The notes under the pieces: model-generated
Seen by the model: only the letters and a program-made list of their open reading frames with translations
What the model was told of the DNA's origin: nothing
The model's database searches: none
Shown: piece by piece, positions 25,749 through 33,706 of the stretch
Layout of the letters: each line of letters begins with the position of its first letter
Numbering within the stretch: position 1 is the first letter of the stretch
Program-made: the position numbers and the translations under genes
Assembly: GCF_029958925.1 (NCBI RefSeq)
Contig: NZ_CP124616.1
Location: 3,100,001 to 3,164,000 of the forward strand
Origin: Tropicibacter oceani
GTDB taxonomy: Bacteria; Pseudomonadota; Alphaproteobacteria; Rhodobacterales; Rhodobacteraceae
Direction: 5' to 3'
DNA: 64,000 bases

Positions 25749-26995
25749 TCGTGCGACTTGCCCTTGGATCGTTGATGGCGCGGGCCCTGACGGTTGGCAT
25801 GACGGTTCTTGCTATCGCCCTGTCGGTCGCGCTGTTTCTTGGGGTCGAAAAGATCCGCACCGGCGCGCGCGCCAGCTTTGCCGATACGATATCGGGCACC
25901 GACCTGATCGTCGGGGCGCGCTCGGGGTCGGTGCAGCTGTTGCTGTATTCGGTCTTTCGGATCGGCAATGCCACCAACAATGTCAGCTGGCAAAGCTATC
26001 AGGACATCGCCAGCCGCCCCGAGGTGGACTGGATCGTTCCCATTTCCCTGGGTGACAGCCACCGGCAGTTCCGGGTGATGGGCACGACCGGGGCGTTTTT
26101 CGAACACTACCGCTTTCGCGGCGGCAGATCGTTGCAGATCGGCCAAGGTCACGGGCTGCAGGACCTCTATGACACCGTGATCGGCGCCGAGGTCGCGGCC
26201 ACCCTTGGCTATGCGGTCGGCGATCCGATCGTGGTGTCGCATGGGCTGGCCTCGTTTACCGACCATGACGATCAACCCTTTCGCGTGGCCGGGATCATCG
26301 AGCGGACCGGCACGCCGGTCGACCGCACCGTGATCGTCAGCCTCGAGGCGATCGAGGCGATCCATGTCGACTGGCAGACCGGCGCGCAGACCCCCGGGCA
26401 GGCCACCCCGGTCGAGCGCATCCGGCAGATGGACCTGACCCCGTCGGCGGTGACGGCCGCGCTGGTCGGGGTCAAATCCCGGCTGCAGGTCTTTGGTCTG
26501 CAACGCTGGATCAACGAATTCCCGGAGGAACCGCTGCTGGCGATCCTGCCGGGCGTCGCGCTTCAGGAACTGTGGCAGATCGTCGGGCTGGCGGAAACGG
26601 CGCTGATCGGCGTGTCGGCGATGGTCGTGGTCACGGCGCTGCTGGGCATGATGGCGATGATCTTTTCATCGCTGAGCGAACGGCGCCGGGAAATGGCGAT
26701 CTGGCGGGCCATGGGCGCGCGTCCGGCGACGATCCTGGGTCTTCTGGTGCTCGAGGCGGCGCTGATGGCGGCACTGGGGGCGGCGCTGGGTCTGGGCCTG
26801 CTATACCTTGCGCTGTTGGTGGCGCAGCCGATGCTGGATTCGGCCTTTGGCCTGTGGCTTCCGCTCGACCCGCCAAGCGGGCGCGAACTGCTGGTTCTTG
26901 CAGCCGTGATCGCCGCTGCGGCGGTTTCCAGCCTGTTGCCGGCGCTGCGGGCCTATCGCCTGTCGCTGGCCGATGGCATGATGGTGAGGATATGA
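25745..26995 (+). CDS. ABC transporter permease (FtsX/MacB-type) of the Zrg zinc system
   Basis: The 416-aa protein has an N-terminal transmembrane segment (about 10-32), a large periplasmic MacB-like domain (about 40-270), and three C-terminal transmembrane segments around residues 285-310, 335-365 and 380-400, the FtsX layout. The cytoplasmic coupling motif SSLSERRREMAIWRAMGARP is typical. It overlaps the ATPase gene (ATGA) and the next gene by four bases. Partner of the ATPase in zinc-related transport. Confidence 0.88.
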   Translation: MIVRLALGSLMARALTVGMTVLAIALSVALFLGVEKIRTGARASFADTISGTDLIVGARSGSVQLLLYSVFRIGNATNNVSWQSYQDIASRPEVDWIVPISLGDSHRQFRVMGTTGAFFEHYRFRGGRSLQIGQGHGLQDLYDTVIGAEVAATLGYAVGDPIVVSHGLASFTDHDDQPFRVAGIIERTGTPVDRTVIVSLEAIEAIHVDWQTGAQTPGQATPVERIRQMDLTPSAVTAALVGVKSRLQVFGLQRWINEFPEEPLLAILPGVALQELWQIVGLAETALIGVSAMVVVTALLGMMAMIFSSLSERRREMAIWRAMGARPATILGLLVLEAALMAALGAALGLGLLYLALLVAQPMLDSAFGLWLPLDPPSGRELLVLAAVIAAAAVSSLLPALRAYRLSLADGMMVRI

Positions 26996-27504
26996 CACAA
27001 CGACTGCTTCTTTCCAGGCGGCGCTTTCTGGCCGCAATGCCCGCCGCGCTGCTGCCGGTGGCCGGTCTTGCCGCGCCGTTCAACGAAATCACCTGGGATG
27101 ACCTGATCCCGCTGGGGGTTCCCTATGGCGAAATCATCGGCCCCGGCCAGATCGACGAGGCAAACGATACCTGGAACCCCGAATACGACGCCAACGGCAA
27201 GATGGTGGACACCAGTCTTGACGGCATGGCGGTGAAACTGCCCGGGTACATCATCCCCTTTGACACCACCGCCGAGGGCGTCACCAGCTTCATGCTGGTG
27301 CCCTATGTCGGGGCCTGCATCCACACGCCGCCGCCGCCCCCGAACCAGTTGGTCTTTGTGACGACTGCAACGCCCTGGCCGTCAGAGTCGATGTGGGAGG
27401 CGATCTGGGTGTCCGGACGCATCTCGGCCAAGGCCATGTCGACGCAGATCGGCGATGTCGGCTATCAGATCACCGCAGACAAGATCGAGGCCTACGAATG
27501 GTAG
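26992..27504 (+). CDS. DUF3299 periplasmic protein of the Zrg zinc system (first copy)
   Basis: The 170-aa protein starts at ATG 26992 with a twin-arginine-like signal (SRRRFLAAMPAALLPVAGLAA). The DUF3299 core has LPGYIIPFDTTAEGVTSFML and the strictly patterned GACIHTPPPPPNQLVFV, where C109 and H111 could bind metal. DUF3299 genes complete the zrgABCDE operon of Vibrio. The next gene is a paralogue overlapping by seven bases. Confidence 0.85.
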   Translation: MTQRLLLSRRRFLAAMPAALLPVAGLAAPFNEITWDDLIPLGVPYGEIIGPGQIDEANDTWNPEYDANGKMVDTSLDGMAVKLPGYIIPFDTTAEGVTSFMLVPYVGACIHTPPPPPNQLVFVTTATPWPSESMWEAIWVSGRISAKAMSTQIGDVGYQITADKIEAYEW

Positions 27505-28004
27505 CAAAGTCCCCCCATCGCCGCGCGGTCCTGCTGGGCCTGTCCGCCGCCGCGCTTGTCGGGCCAGCCCTGGCCGAAGCGGTGACTGACCTGGAATGGA
27601 AGGACCTGCTACCCGAAGGCGACCCGTCGTTGCCCGGCAACCTGCTGGGCATCCTGCCCCATGACGAAAGCAGCATGGCCGCGCGCCAGCCGATGTCGAC
27701 CGGCACCCGCACCGACTGGAACGGGCAGATCGTGCGCCTGTCGGGGTTCATCGTTCCGGTCGACCACAAGGGCACCGGGGTCACGGCCTTTATCCTGGTG
27801 CCGTTTGTCGGGGCCTGCGTGCACGTCCCGCCGCCGCCGGCCAACCAGCTGGTCTTTGTCACCACGGGCACGCCCTACGAAAGCTCGGGCATGTTCGAGG
27901 CCGTGACCGTTACTGGCATGTTCGGAACGGCGTCGACCGCCACGCAGCTGGCCGACATCGGATATGCGCTGTCGGCGGATGATATCCGCCCGTTCCGGCG
28001 ATAG
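27498..28004 (+). CDS. DUF3299 periplasmic protein of the Zrg zinc system (second copy)
   Basis: The 168-aa paralogue of the preceding gene has a Tat-like or Sec signal (HRRAVLLGLSAAALVGPALA) and the same core: LSGFIVPVDHKGTGVTAFIL and GACVHVPPPPANQLVFV with C107 and H109. It starts at ATG 27498, overlapping the previous stop by seven bases. It is the last gene of the zinc operon; the following gene is convergent and no clear terminator is visible between them. Confidence 0.85.
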   Translation: MVAKSPHRRAVLLGLSAAALVGPALAEAVTDLEWKDLLPEGDPSLPGNLLGILPHDESSMAARQPMSTGTRTDWNGQIVRLSGFIVPVDHKGTGVTAFILVPFVGACVHVPPPPANQLVFVTTGTPYESSGMFEAVTVTGMFGTASTATQLADIGYALSADDIRPFRR

Positions 28005-28061
28005 CGGCCAAAGGCGCCCGAGGGCCGCAGCCCTGCCGCATGCGCCCCTGCCCGCCGCCTG

Positions 28062-28646
28062 TCAGGCTTCCAGCTCGGCGTCCCAGTACAGGAAATCCAT
28101 CCAGCTGTCGTGCAGGTGATTGGGCGGGAATTTGCGCCCAAGGTTCAACAGATCCTGCGCGCCCGGCTGGCGCGGCGGCTTGCGCAGCGAAAAGCCGACC
28201 TGGCGCAGGCTTTTCGACCCTTTCTTGAGGTTGCAGGGCGAACAGGCCGCCACCACGTTTTCCCAACTGGTGATCCCGCCCGCAGCGCGCGGGATGACGT
28301 GATCAAAGGTCAGCTCGGTCCTGCTGCCGCAGTACTGGCACAGGAATTCATCCCTCAGAAAAAGATTAAAGCGCGTGAAGGCCACGCGCTTTCTGGGTTT
28401 TACGTAATCTTTCAGGACAACGACACTGGGTATTCGCAGCGTCATGGTCGGGCTGTGCACGACCTCGTCGTATTCGGCCACGATGTCCACCCTGTCCAGG
28501 TAGGCCGCCTTGATCGCCTCCTGCCAGGGCCAAAGGCTGAGCGGATAATAGGACAAGGGCCTGTAATCCGCGTTCAGCACCAAGGCCGGGTGCTGTTTCA
28601 ATGCGCCCGGTTCCCGGACAAATGAAGTTCTGAAATCGCCGTCCAT
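28062..28646 (-). CDS. HNH endonuclease
   Basis: From ATG 28646 (MDGDFRTSFVREPG) the product is 194 aa. It has a zinc-ribbon HNH domain: CQYCG, LTFDHVIPRAAGGI, NVVAACSPCNLKKGSKS, with both CxxC pairs and the catalytic His present. The N-terminal part (HPALVLNADYRPLSYYPLSL) is the form widely conserved in alphaproteobacteria as a chromosomal HNH protein of unknown role, not a restriction enzyme beside a methylase. The frame extends 14 codons further upstream. Confidence 0.88.
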   Translation of the reverse strand: MDGDFRTSFVREPGALKQHPALVLNADYRPLSYYPLSLWPWQEAIKAAYLDRVDIVAEYDEVVHSPTMTLRIPSVVVLKDYVKPRKRVAFTRFNLFLRDEFLCQYCGSRTELTFDHVIPRAAGGITSWENVVAACSPCNLKKGSKSLRQVGFSLRKPPRQPGAQDLLNLGRKFPPNHLHDSWMDFLYWDAELEA

Positions 28647-28858
28647 GGTGGGACTCGTCCTTCGCCCTGTCTGCCTGTCCACAAGCACCAGAGCGGGGAG
28701 ACCCGCCCCGGCTTTGGTTCACTATATCTCGCGTTTGCCAACTGGCAACCCCCACAAGACTTGTGCCCGCCCCCAAGGCTGACACAGGTGGGAAACGCCT
28801 ATGTGACAGGCAGATCGCCCTGGGCGGGATGCCCTGCAGGGCGCGGCCATGGCGGCGA

Positions 28859-29524
28859 TCAGAATCCGCATTTGTCGCGCAGGAAGGCCAGGCAGACGCC
28901 CAGGCCATCGGGCGAAATCCCGTGCGCCGTGCCCTTCATCACATGGGCATAGACCTCTTTCCAGCCTGCGCCCTGCAACGCCTCGGCGGCCAGCGGCATG
29001 GATTGCGGCGGCACCACGTCGTCCTGATCGCCATGCACCAGCAGCACCGGGGGGCGCGATACGACCTCGTCGCTCAGCAGTTCGGGCTCCAGCAGGCGAC
29101 CGGAAAAGCCGACCACACCTGCCACCGCATCTTCGCGGCGCGGCGCGACGTGCAGGCTCATCATCGTGCCCTGGGAAAAGCCGACCAGCGCCACCTGTTC
29201 GGGCATCAGGTCTTCGTCGACCATCAGCGCGTCAAGAAAGGCGTTCAGATCTTCGACGGCGCGGTACATGCCCTCGCGCGATTCCTCTTCGGACGACCCG
29301 TCGATCCAGGGGATCGGGAACCACTGAAAACCGAACGGCGCCCCGGCGCAGCTTTCGGGCGCGTCGGGCGACACGAACAGCGTGTCGGGCAGATGCTCGG
29401 CCAGGGGATCGGCCAGCCCCAAAAGGTCCGCGCCATTGGCGCCATAGCCGTGCAGGAACACCACACAGGAGCGCGTTTCGCCCGATACGGGCTCTTTGCG
29501 CCCGGTTTGAAGTACACGAGTCAC
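28859..29524 (-). CDS. carboxylesterase/phospholipase family alpha/beta-hydrolase
   Basis: The 221-aa protein has the catalytic set of the acyl-protein-thioesterase/carboxylesterase family: LHGYGANGADLLGLA, nucleophile in LVGFSQGTMMSL, Asp in VHGDQDDVVP and His in KGTAHGISPDGL. Substrate unknown. Its start overlaps the upstream AlkA-like gene by four bases, indicating co-transcription with it and cobK. Confidence 0.9.
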   Translation of the reverse strand: MTRVLQTGRKEPVSGETRSCVVFLHGYGANGADLLGLADPLAEHLPDTLFVSPDAPESCAGAPFGFQWFPIPWIDGSSEEESREGMYRAVEDLNAFLDALMVDEDLMPEQVALVGFSQGTMMSLHVAPRREDAVAGVVGFSGRLLEPELLSDEVVSRPPVLLVHGDQDDVVPPQSMPLAAEALQGAGWKEVYAHVMKGTAHGISPDGLGVCLAFLRDKCGF

Positions 29525-30162
29525 GCCAGACCCTCCCTTTGCTTTTCAACATGGTAGTAGGCCCACAGGATGCGCGCCGCAACCGATCTCCATGGGCTCC
29601 ATGCTTCGGCCATCTGCCGCAGGGCGCGGTCCTTGGGCCGGTCTTCCAGATCGAACAACAGCCGCGCGCCTTCCTGCAAGGCCAGATCGCCCGGCGCAAA
29701 GACATCGGCGCGGCCAAGGCTGAACATTGCATAGATTTCCGCCGTCCAGACCCCGATTCCCTTGACCGCGGTCAGGGTCTGCACGACCTGATCCGAAGGC
29801 GCGGCGCGCAATGCGCCATAGTCGATTCCCGCCTGCGCAAGCGCATGGGCATAGCTGGCCTTTTGCCGGCTGAGGCCAAGCGCGCGCAGGTCCTCTTCGC
29901 TGACCGACAGGATCGCCTGCGGTGTGACCATGCCTGCGCCCTCCAGCTTGGCCCAGATCGCCCGGGCCGAGGCGACGCTGACCTGCTGGCTGACGATCGC
30001 CGACAGCAACTGGCCAAACCCATCGGGCCGCAGCCGCAGCGGCAAAGGTCCGGTCTGCTGCAAGGCCTGCGCCCAGCGGTCATCCTGCGCCGCCAGCCAG
30101 GCCGCGCCTTCGGTCACGCAGGCATCGCCCTGAATGACGCGCTCTAGTGCCGCTTCAGCCAT
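29521..30162 (-). CDS. DNA-3-methyladenine glycosylase II (AlkA-like, HhH-GPD)
   Basis: The 213-aa base-excision-repair enzyme removes alkylated purines. The helix-hairpin-helix is LTAVKGIGVWTAEIYAMF (about 135-152) and the catalytic aspartate is in ADVFAPGDLALQEG. LLSAIVSQQVSVASARAIW is the conserved N-terminal helix pair. It lacks the N-terminal domain of E. coli AlkA, as in many alphaproteobacteria. The start lies 19 bases inside the cobK 3' end. Confidence 0.9.
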   Translation of the reverse strand: MAEAALERVIQGDACVTEGAAWLAAQDDRWAQALQQTGPLPLRLRPDGFGQLLSAIVSQQVSVASARAIWAKLEGAGMVTPQAILSVSEEDLRALGLSRQKASYAHALAQAGIDYGALRAAPSDQVVQTLTAVKGIGVWTAEIYAMFSLGRADVFAPGDLALQEGARLLFDLEDRPKDRALRQMAEAWSPWRSVAARILWAYYHVEKQREGLA

Positions 30163-30845
30163 TCCAGCGCCTCCTTCACGGTTTCGACGCGCGGCCCGCC
30201 GGGACGGCGCGGCCGGTCGATCATCGCCACCGGCAGACCCAGACGCCGCGCCGCCTCCAGCTTGGGCCAGCCGCCGGTTCCCCCTGCATTGCGCACCAGC
30301 AGCCAGTCGATCCGTTCCTTGCGCAAAAGCGCCGTCTCATGCGCCACGGTAAAGGGTCCGGCGCCGTACAGAAACCGCCCACGCTGCAGGGGAAAGGCCA
30401 AGCGCGCATGGCCGATCCGCCGCACAAGGCAATCCGCCCCCAGCGCGCGAAAGGCAGGCAGGATGTCCCGCCCCGTGGTGATCAGCACCCGCGCGCCTTT
30501 CGGAATGACGCGCGCGGCGTCTTGGGGGCGGCGCAGCGCGACCCAGCGGTCGCGCGGCCCTGCCCGCCATTCGGGCCGGACCAGTTGCAACCGCACGATC
30601 CCCGCTGCATCGCAGGCGCGGGCGACCGCAAAGGCCGTCGTGTCGTCACAAGGATGGGCCGCCTCGATCACGATGCGCGCGCCCTGCCCGGCCAGCCAAT
30701 CGGCAGTGACCGGCCCGCGCTCTGGCGCGACCGGCCAATCCATCGCCACCCGTTCGCGCACCGGCAGGCGCACCTGCGCGCCCGGCAGGGCCCGCGCCAG
30801 CCCCAGCGCCTCGGCCGAGCCGCCTATGATCACAACCTCTGTCAT
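30144..30845 (-). CDS. cobK: cobalt-precorrin-6A reductase
   Basis: CobK reduces precorrin-6A with NADPH in cobalamin (B12) ring synthesis. The 233-aa protein has an N-terminal dinucleotide motif VVIIGGSAEALGLARAL, EAAHPCDDTTAFAVARACDA and the C-terminal DWLLVRNAGGTGGWPKLEAA and LPVAMIDRPRRP, all CobK features. No other cobalamin gene is in the window, so it is detached from a cob cluster. Confidence 0.9.
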   Translation of the reverse strand: MTEVVIIGGSAEALGLARALPGAQVRLPVRERVAMDWPVAPERGPVTADWLAGQGARIVIEAAHPCDDTTAFAVARACDAAGIVRLQLVRPEWRAGPRDRWVALRRPQDAARVIPKGARVLITTGRDILPAFRALGADCLVRRIGHARLAFPLQRGRFLYGAGPFTVAHETALLRKERIDWLLVRNAGGTGGWPKLEAARRLGLPVAMIDRPRRPGGPRVETVKEALEWLKRH

Positions 30846-30980
30846 GCCCCTTCCTTAAGGCGCGGCCGCGCGTGATGCCATAGCCCGCCGCAAGGCGCTG
30901 AATGTACCCACACAATTTGCCGCGCCACGCGATACATTCCCCACTTGCGATATCTGGCAGCCAGGCTTACCCATTTGCCC

Positions 30981-32192
30981 ATGACACAGGTTTCCGACAG
31001 CTCAGCCCGGCGCAACGTTGCCGTCCTGGTCGCCGCGCAGGCGATCCTGGGCGCACAGATGCCGATGATCTTCACCATTGGCGGGCTGGCCGGCCAGTCA
31101 CTGGCGCCCAACCCCTGCTTTGCGACCTTGCCGATCTCGCTGATCGTGCTGGGGTCGATGCTGGCGGCGACGCCGGTGTCCAACCTGATGCAAAAGCTGG
31201 GGCGGCAAAAGGGGTTCATGCTGGGCACGCTGGGCGGCGCGCTTGGCGGCGCGGTCGGCGCCTATGGGCTGTACCTTGCCTCGTTCCCGCTGTTCCTGCT
31301 GGGGTCATTCCTGACCGGGATCTACATGTCGGCGCAGGGGTTTTACCGCTTTGCCGCCGCTGACACCGCGTCCGATGCATTCCGGCCCAAGGCGATTTCC
31401 TATGTCATGGCGGGGGGGCTGGTTTCGGCCATCATCGGCCCGCAACTGGTCAAGCTGACCGCCGATGCCTATGTGATCCCCTTTCTTGGCACCTATATCG
31501 CCGTGATCGCGGTGAACGTCTTTGGCTCGGGGCTGTTCTTGTTCCTGCGCATCCCCAAACCGCCGATCCCGTCTATGGACGCGCCCAAGGGCCGGTCGCG
31601 GATGGAACTGCTCAAGACCCCGCGCATCGCCGTCGCGGTGATCTGCGCCATGGTGTCCTATGCGCTGATGAACCTTGTGATGACCTCGACGCCGCTGGCG
31701 GTGGTCGGCTGCGGCTTTGACAAGGGCGACGCGGCCGATGTGGTCACGGCCCATGTGCTGGCCATGTATGTGCCGTCCTTCTTTACCGGTCACCTGATTG
31801 CCCGCTTTGGCGTGGAAAAGATCGTGGCTGCCGGGTTGGTGATCCTTGCCGCCGCCGGGGCCGTGGCCCTGTCGGGGGTCGAGCTGGAGCAGTTCTTTGT
31901 CGCCCTGATCCTGCTGGGCGTCGGCTGGAACTTTGGCTTTATCGGCGCGACCACGATGCTGGCCGGCGCGCACGAAGCGCATGAGCGCGGCCGCATGCAG
32001 GGCCTGAACGATCTGCTGGTGTTCGGCGGCGTGACCTTTGCGTCCTTGTCTTCGGGCGGTTTGATGAACTGTTCGGGCGGCACCGCGCAACAGGGCTGGA
32101 CCGCCGTCAACCTTGCCATGGCGCCCTTCCTTGTGCTGGCAGGCGGCGCGTTGATCTGGCTGGCCCTGCGGCCCAAGGACGATCCGGTCTAG
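30981..32192 (+). CDS. MFS transporter
   Basis: The 403-aa protein (from ATG 30981, MTQVSDSSARRNVAVL) has about 12 hydrophobic segments and MFS traits: the loop 2-3 motif QKLGRQKGFMLGTLGG, YVMAGGLVSAIIGPQLVK in helix 5 and HEAHERGRMQGLNDLLVFGG in the C-terminal half. Substrate unknown. An in-frame ATG at 30945 would add 12 residues. It is divergent from cobK across 135 bases. Confidence 0.85.
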   Translation: MTQVSDSSARRNVAVLVAAQAILGAQMPMIFTIGGLAGQSLAPNPCFATLPISLIVLGSMLAATPVSNLMQKLGRQKGFMLGTLGGALGGAVGAYGLYLASFPLFLLGSFLTGIYMSAQGFYRFAAADTASDAFRPKAISYVMAGGLVSAIIGPQLVKLTADAYVIPFLGTYIAVIAVNVFGSGLFLFLRIPKPPIPSMDAPKGRSRMELLKTPRIAVAVICAMVSYALMNLVMTSTPLAVVGCGFDKGDAADVVTAHVLAMYVPSFFTGHLIARFGVEKIVAAGLVILAAAGAVALSGVELEQFFVALILLGVGWNFGFIGATTMLAGAHEAHERGRMQGLNDLLVFGGVTFASLSSGGLMNCSGGTAQQGWTAVNLAMAPFLVLAGGALIWLALRPKDDPV

Positions 32193-32198
32193 CCCCGC

Positions 32199-32987
32199 CT
32201 AGCGCGCTGCCCAAAGCAGGCGCCAACGCCTGCCGAACTCGCTCAGGCTGACGCGGCCTTCGGCCACCGCCGCAGGATCGCTGGCGATCTGCCGCAGCAG
32301 GGGCGCGGCCTGCCAGAATTCCAAGGCCGCCGCAGCGGGGGCTTTGCCCAAGCGCCGCCGCAACGCGCCCAGCCCGCCCGCCGTGCGCAGGGCCTGCAAT
32401 TCACCACTGGCCAGTCGCGCCACGGCCTCGGCCCGCCCATCGGGCAAAGGCAACTTGGCCCGCGCTTCGAGTTCCGGCACCGCCCGCAGATAGCGCACCA
32501 GCCCCGAGGCCCGGCCCCAGGCCAGCAGCCCGGCATCCGGTTGACCAGCGCCCAAGGCCCCCGCCGCCGCATGGGCCAAGGCCCCGGCCGTGCGCTCAAG
32601 ATAGCTCAGCAAGGCGGCCTCGTCCTCGAACGGGGCCTTTTCGATATCCAGGCGCCGCGCCTCAACCAGATCGCCCAGCCGCGCCGCGCCTTCGGGGCCG
32701 ATTGCCAAGGCCAGGGGCGTGACCACCTCGTGCCGGCGCACCATGCCGCCCGCGCGGATTTCCTCCAAAGCGTCAGCCCACCATTGCAGGCGCATCTGGG
32801 CAATCATCGGTTCCTTGGTGACCCAAGGGGCGCGGCTGACCTCGACGTTGAAGGCGTAGATCGGGAACAGGACCGCGCGGGCCGCGACCGGGGCGGCCAT
32901 GGCGGCCATGAACCGTTCCGGGTCACCTTGTTCGACCAGCCGCGCACAGGCGACAAGGTCGGGATTGTTCTGGAACGGATCGCTCAT
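32199..32987 (-). CDS. squalene/phytoene-synthase-fold protein, NDUFAF6-like complex I assembly factor
   Basis: The 262-aa protein has the fold pattern of squalene/phytoene synthases, but its region IYAFNVEVSRAP and MIAQMRLQWWADALEEI match NDUFAF6, a mitochondrial complex I assembly factor. The two DxxxD motifs needed for prenyl-diphosphate binding are missing. It is therefore unlikely to be a terpene synthase. The start overlaps the upstream methyltransferase gene by four bases. Confidence 0.82.
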   Translation of the reverse strand: MSDPFQNNPDLVACARLVEQGDPERFMAAMAAPVAARAVLFPIYAFNVEVSRAPWVTKEPMIAQMRLQWWADALEEIRAGGMVRRHEVVTPLALAIGPEGAARLGDLVEARRLDIEKAPFEDEAALLSYLERTAGALAHAAAGALGAGQPDAGLLAWGRASGLVRYLRAVPELEARAKLPLPDGRAEAVARLASGELQALRTAGGLGALRRRLGKAPAAAALEFWQAAPLLRQIASDPAAVAEGRVSLSEFGRRWRLLWAAR

Positions 32988-33706
32988 TCAGGCCGCCTTG
33001 TCACGCAGAGCGCATAGCCGAAGTCTTCCCAGTGGCGGCGCCACAGGGCGATCTCGGCCGCGCCTTCGTCCAGCACCCGGTTCAGCGCCGCATCAGCCCC
33101 GGGGCGCAACTGTGCAATGCGCTTTTCCATCGGTTGATAGTAAGCCTCCAACGAGGCGCGCGGCAGGATCTTTTGCCCGACCGGTTCCAGCCCCGCCGCC
33201 CGGATCATCCCGTCAAGATGCGTGACCGGCCTGATGGCGGGATATTCGGCCTCAAGGGCTGTGCGCAAGGCCGCGTCCGGTTCGCCCCCCCGGAACACCA
33301 GTTCCGAAAAACACAGGATGCCGCCGGGGCGCAGTTTGCCGCGCATCACGTCAAGGCCCTCGCGAAGACCGAGGAAATAAAGCGCGCCGGCGCACCAGAT
33401 CACGTCGAACGGGCCTTCGGCATCCTGCATGTCGCCGGTCATCAGGGTGACGCGGGAATCCCGGCCCCAGCGTTTCGCGGCCTGCGCCACGAAAGGCGCA
33501 TGCGCATCGACAGCCGTCACATGCCCCCCGGGCGCCGCCGCCAGCAACAGCGCCGCGATATCGGCGCCGGGGCCGCAGCCTGCATCCAGAATGCGCGCCC
33601 CTGGCTGAACGCCGCCCAGACCAAGCGCCCAGGCCACATCCTCGGGGCGGCCCGGCCCTTCGCGCGGCAAATCGCTGTGCAGCGTGAAGAACTCCGCGCT
33701 CATCAC
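32984..33706 (-). CDS. class I SAM-dependent methyltransferase
   Basis: The 240-aa protein has motif I ILDAGCGPGADIAALLL (about 39-55), motif II VTAVDAHAPFVAQAA, and FDVIWCAGALYFLGL with LRPGGILCFSELVF, the usual order for small-molecule methyltransferases. Substrate unknown. It is coupled by four-base overlaps to cimA upstream and the NDUFAF6-like gene downstream. Confidence 0.87.
   Translation of the reverse strand: MMSAEFFTLHSDLPREGPGRPEDVAWALGLGGVQPGARILDAGCGPGADIAALLLAAAPGGHVTAVDAHAPFVAQAAKRWGRDSRVTLMTGDMQDAEGPFDVIWCAGALYFLGLREGLDVMRGKLRPGGILCFSELVFRGGEPDAALRTALEAEYPAIRPVTHLDGMIRAAGLEPVGQKILPRASLEAYYQPMEKRIAQLRPGADAALNRVLDEGAAEIALWRRHWEDFGYALCVTRRPE

Noticed and set aside
28062-28646. 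HNH protein as part of a restriction or phage-defence system
   Set aside because: It is the widespread stand-alone chromosomal form; no methylase, helicase or other defence gene is adjacent.
32199-32987. Phytoene or squalene synthase and hence a carotenoid locus
   Set aside because: Both aspartate-rich motifs are missing and no carotenoid gene is nearby.
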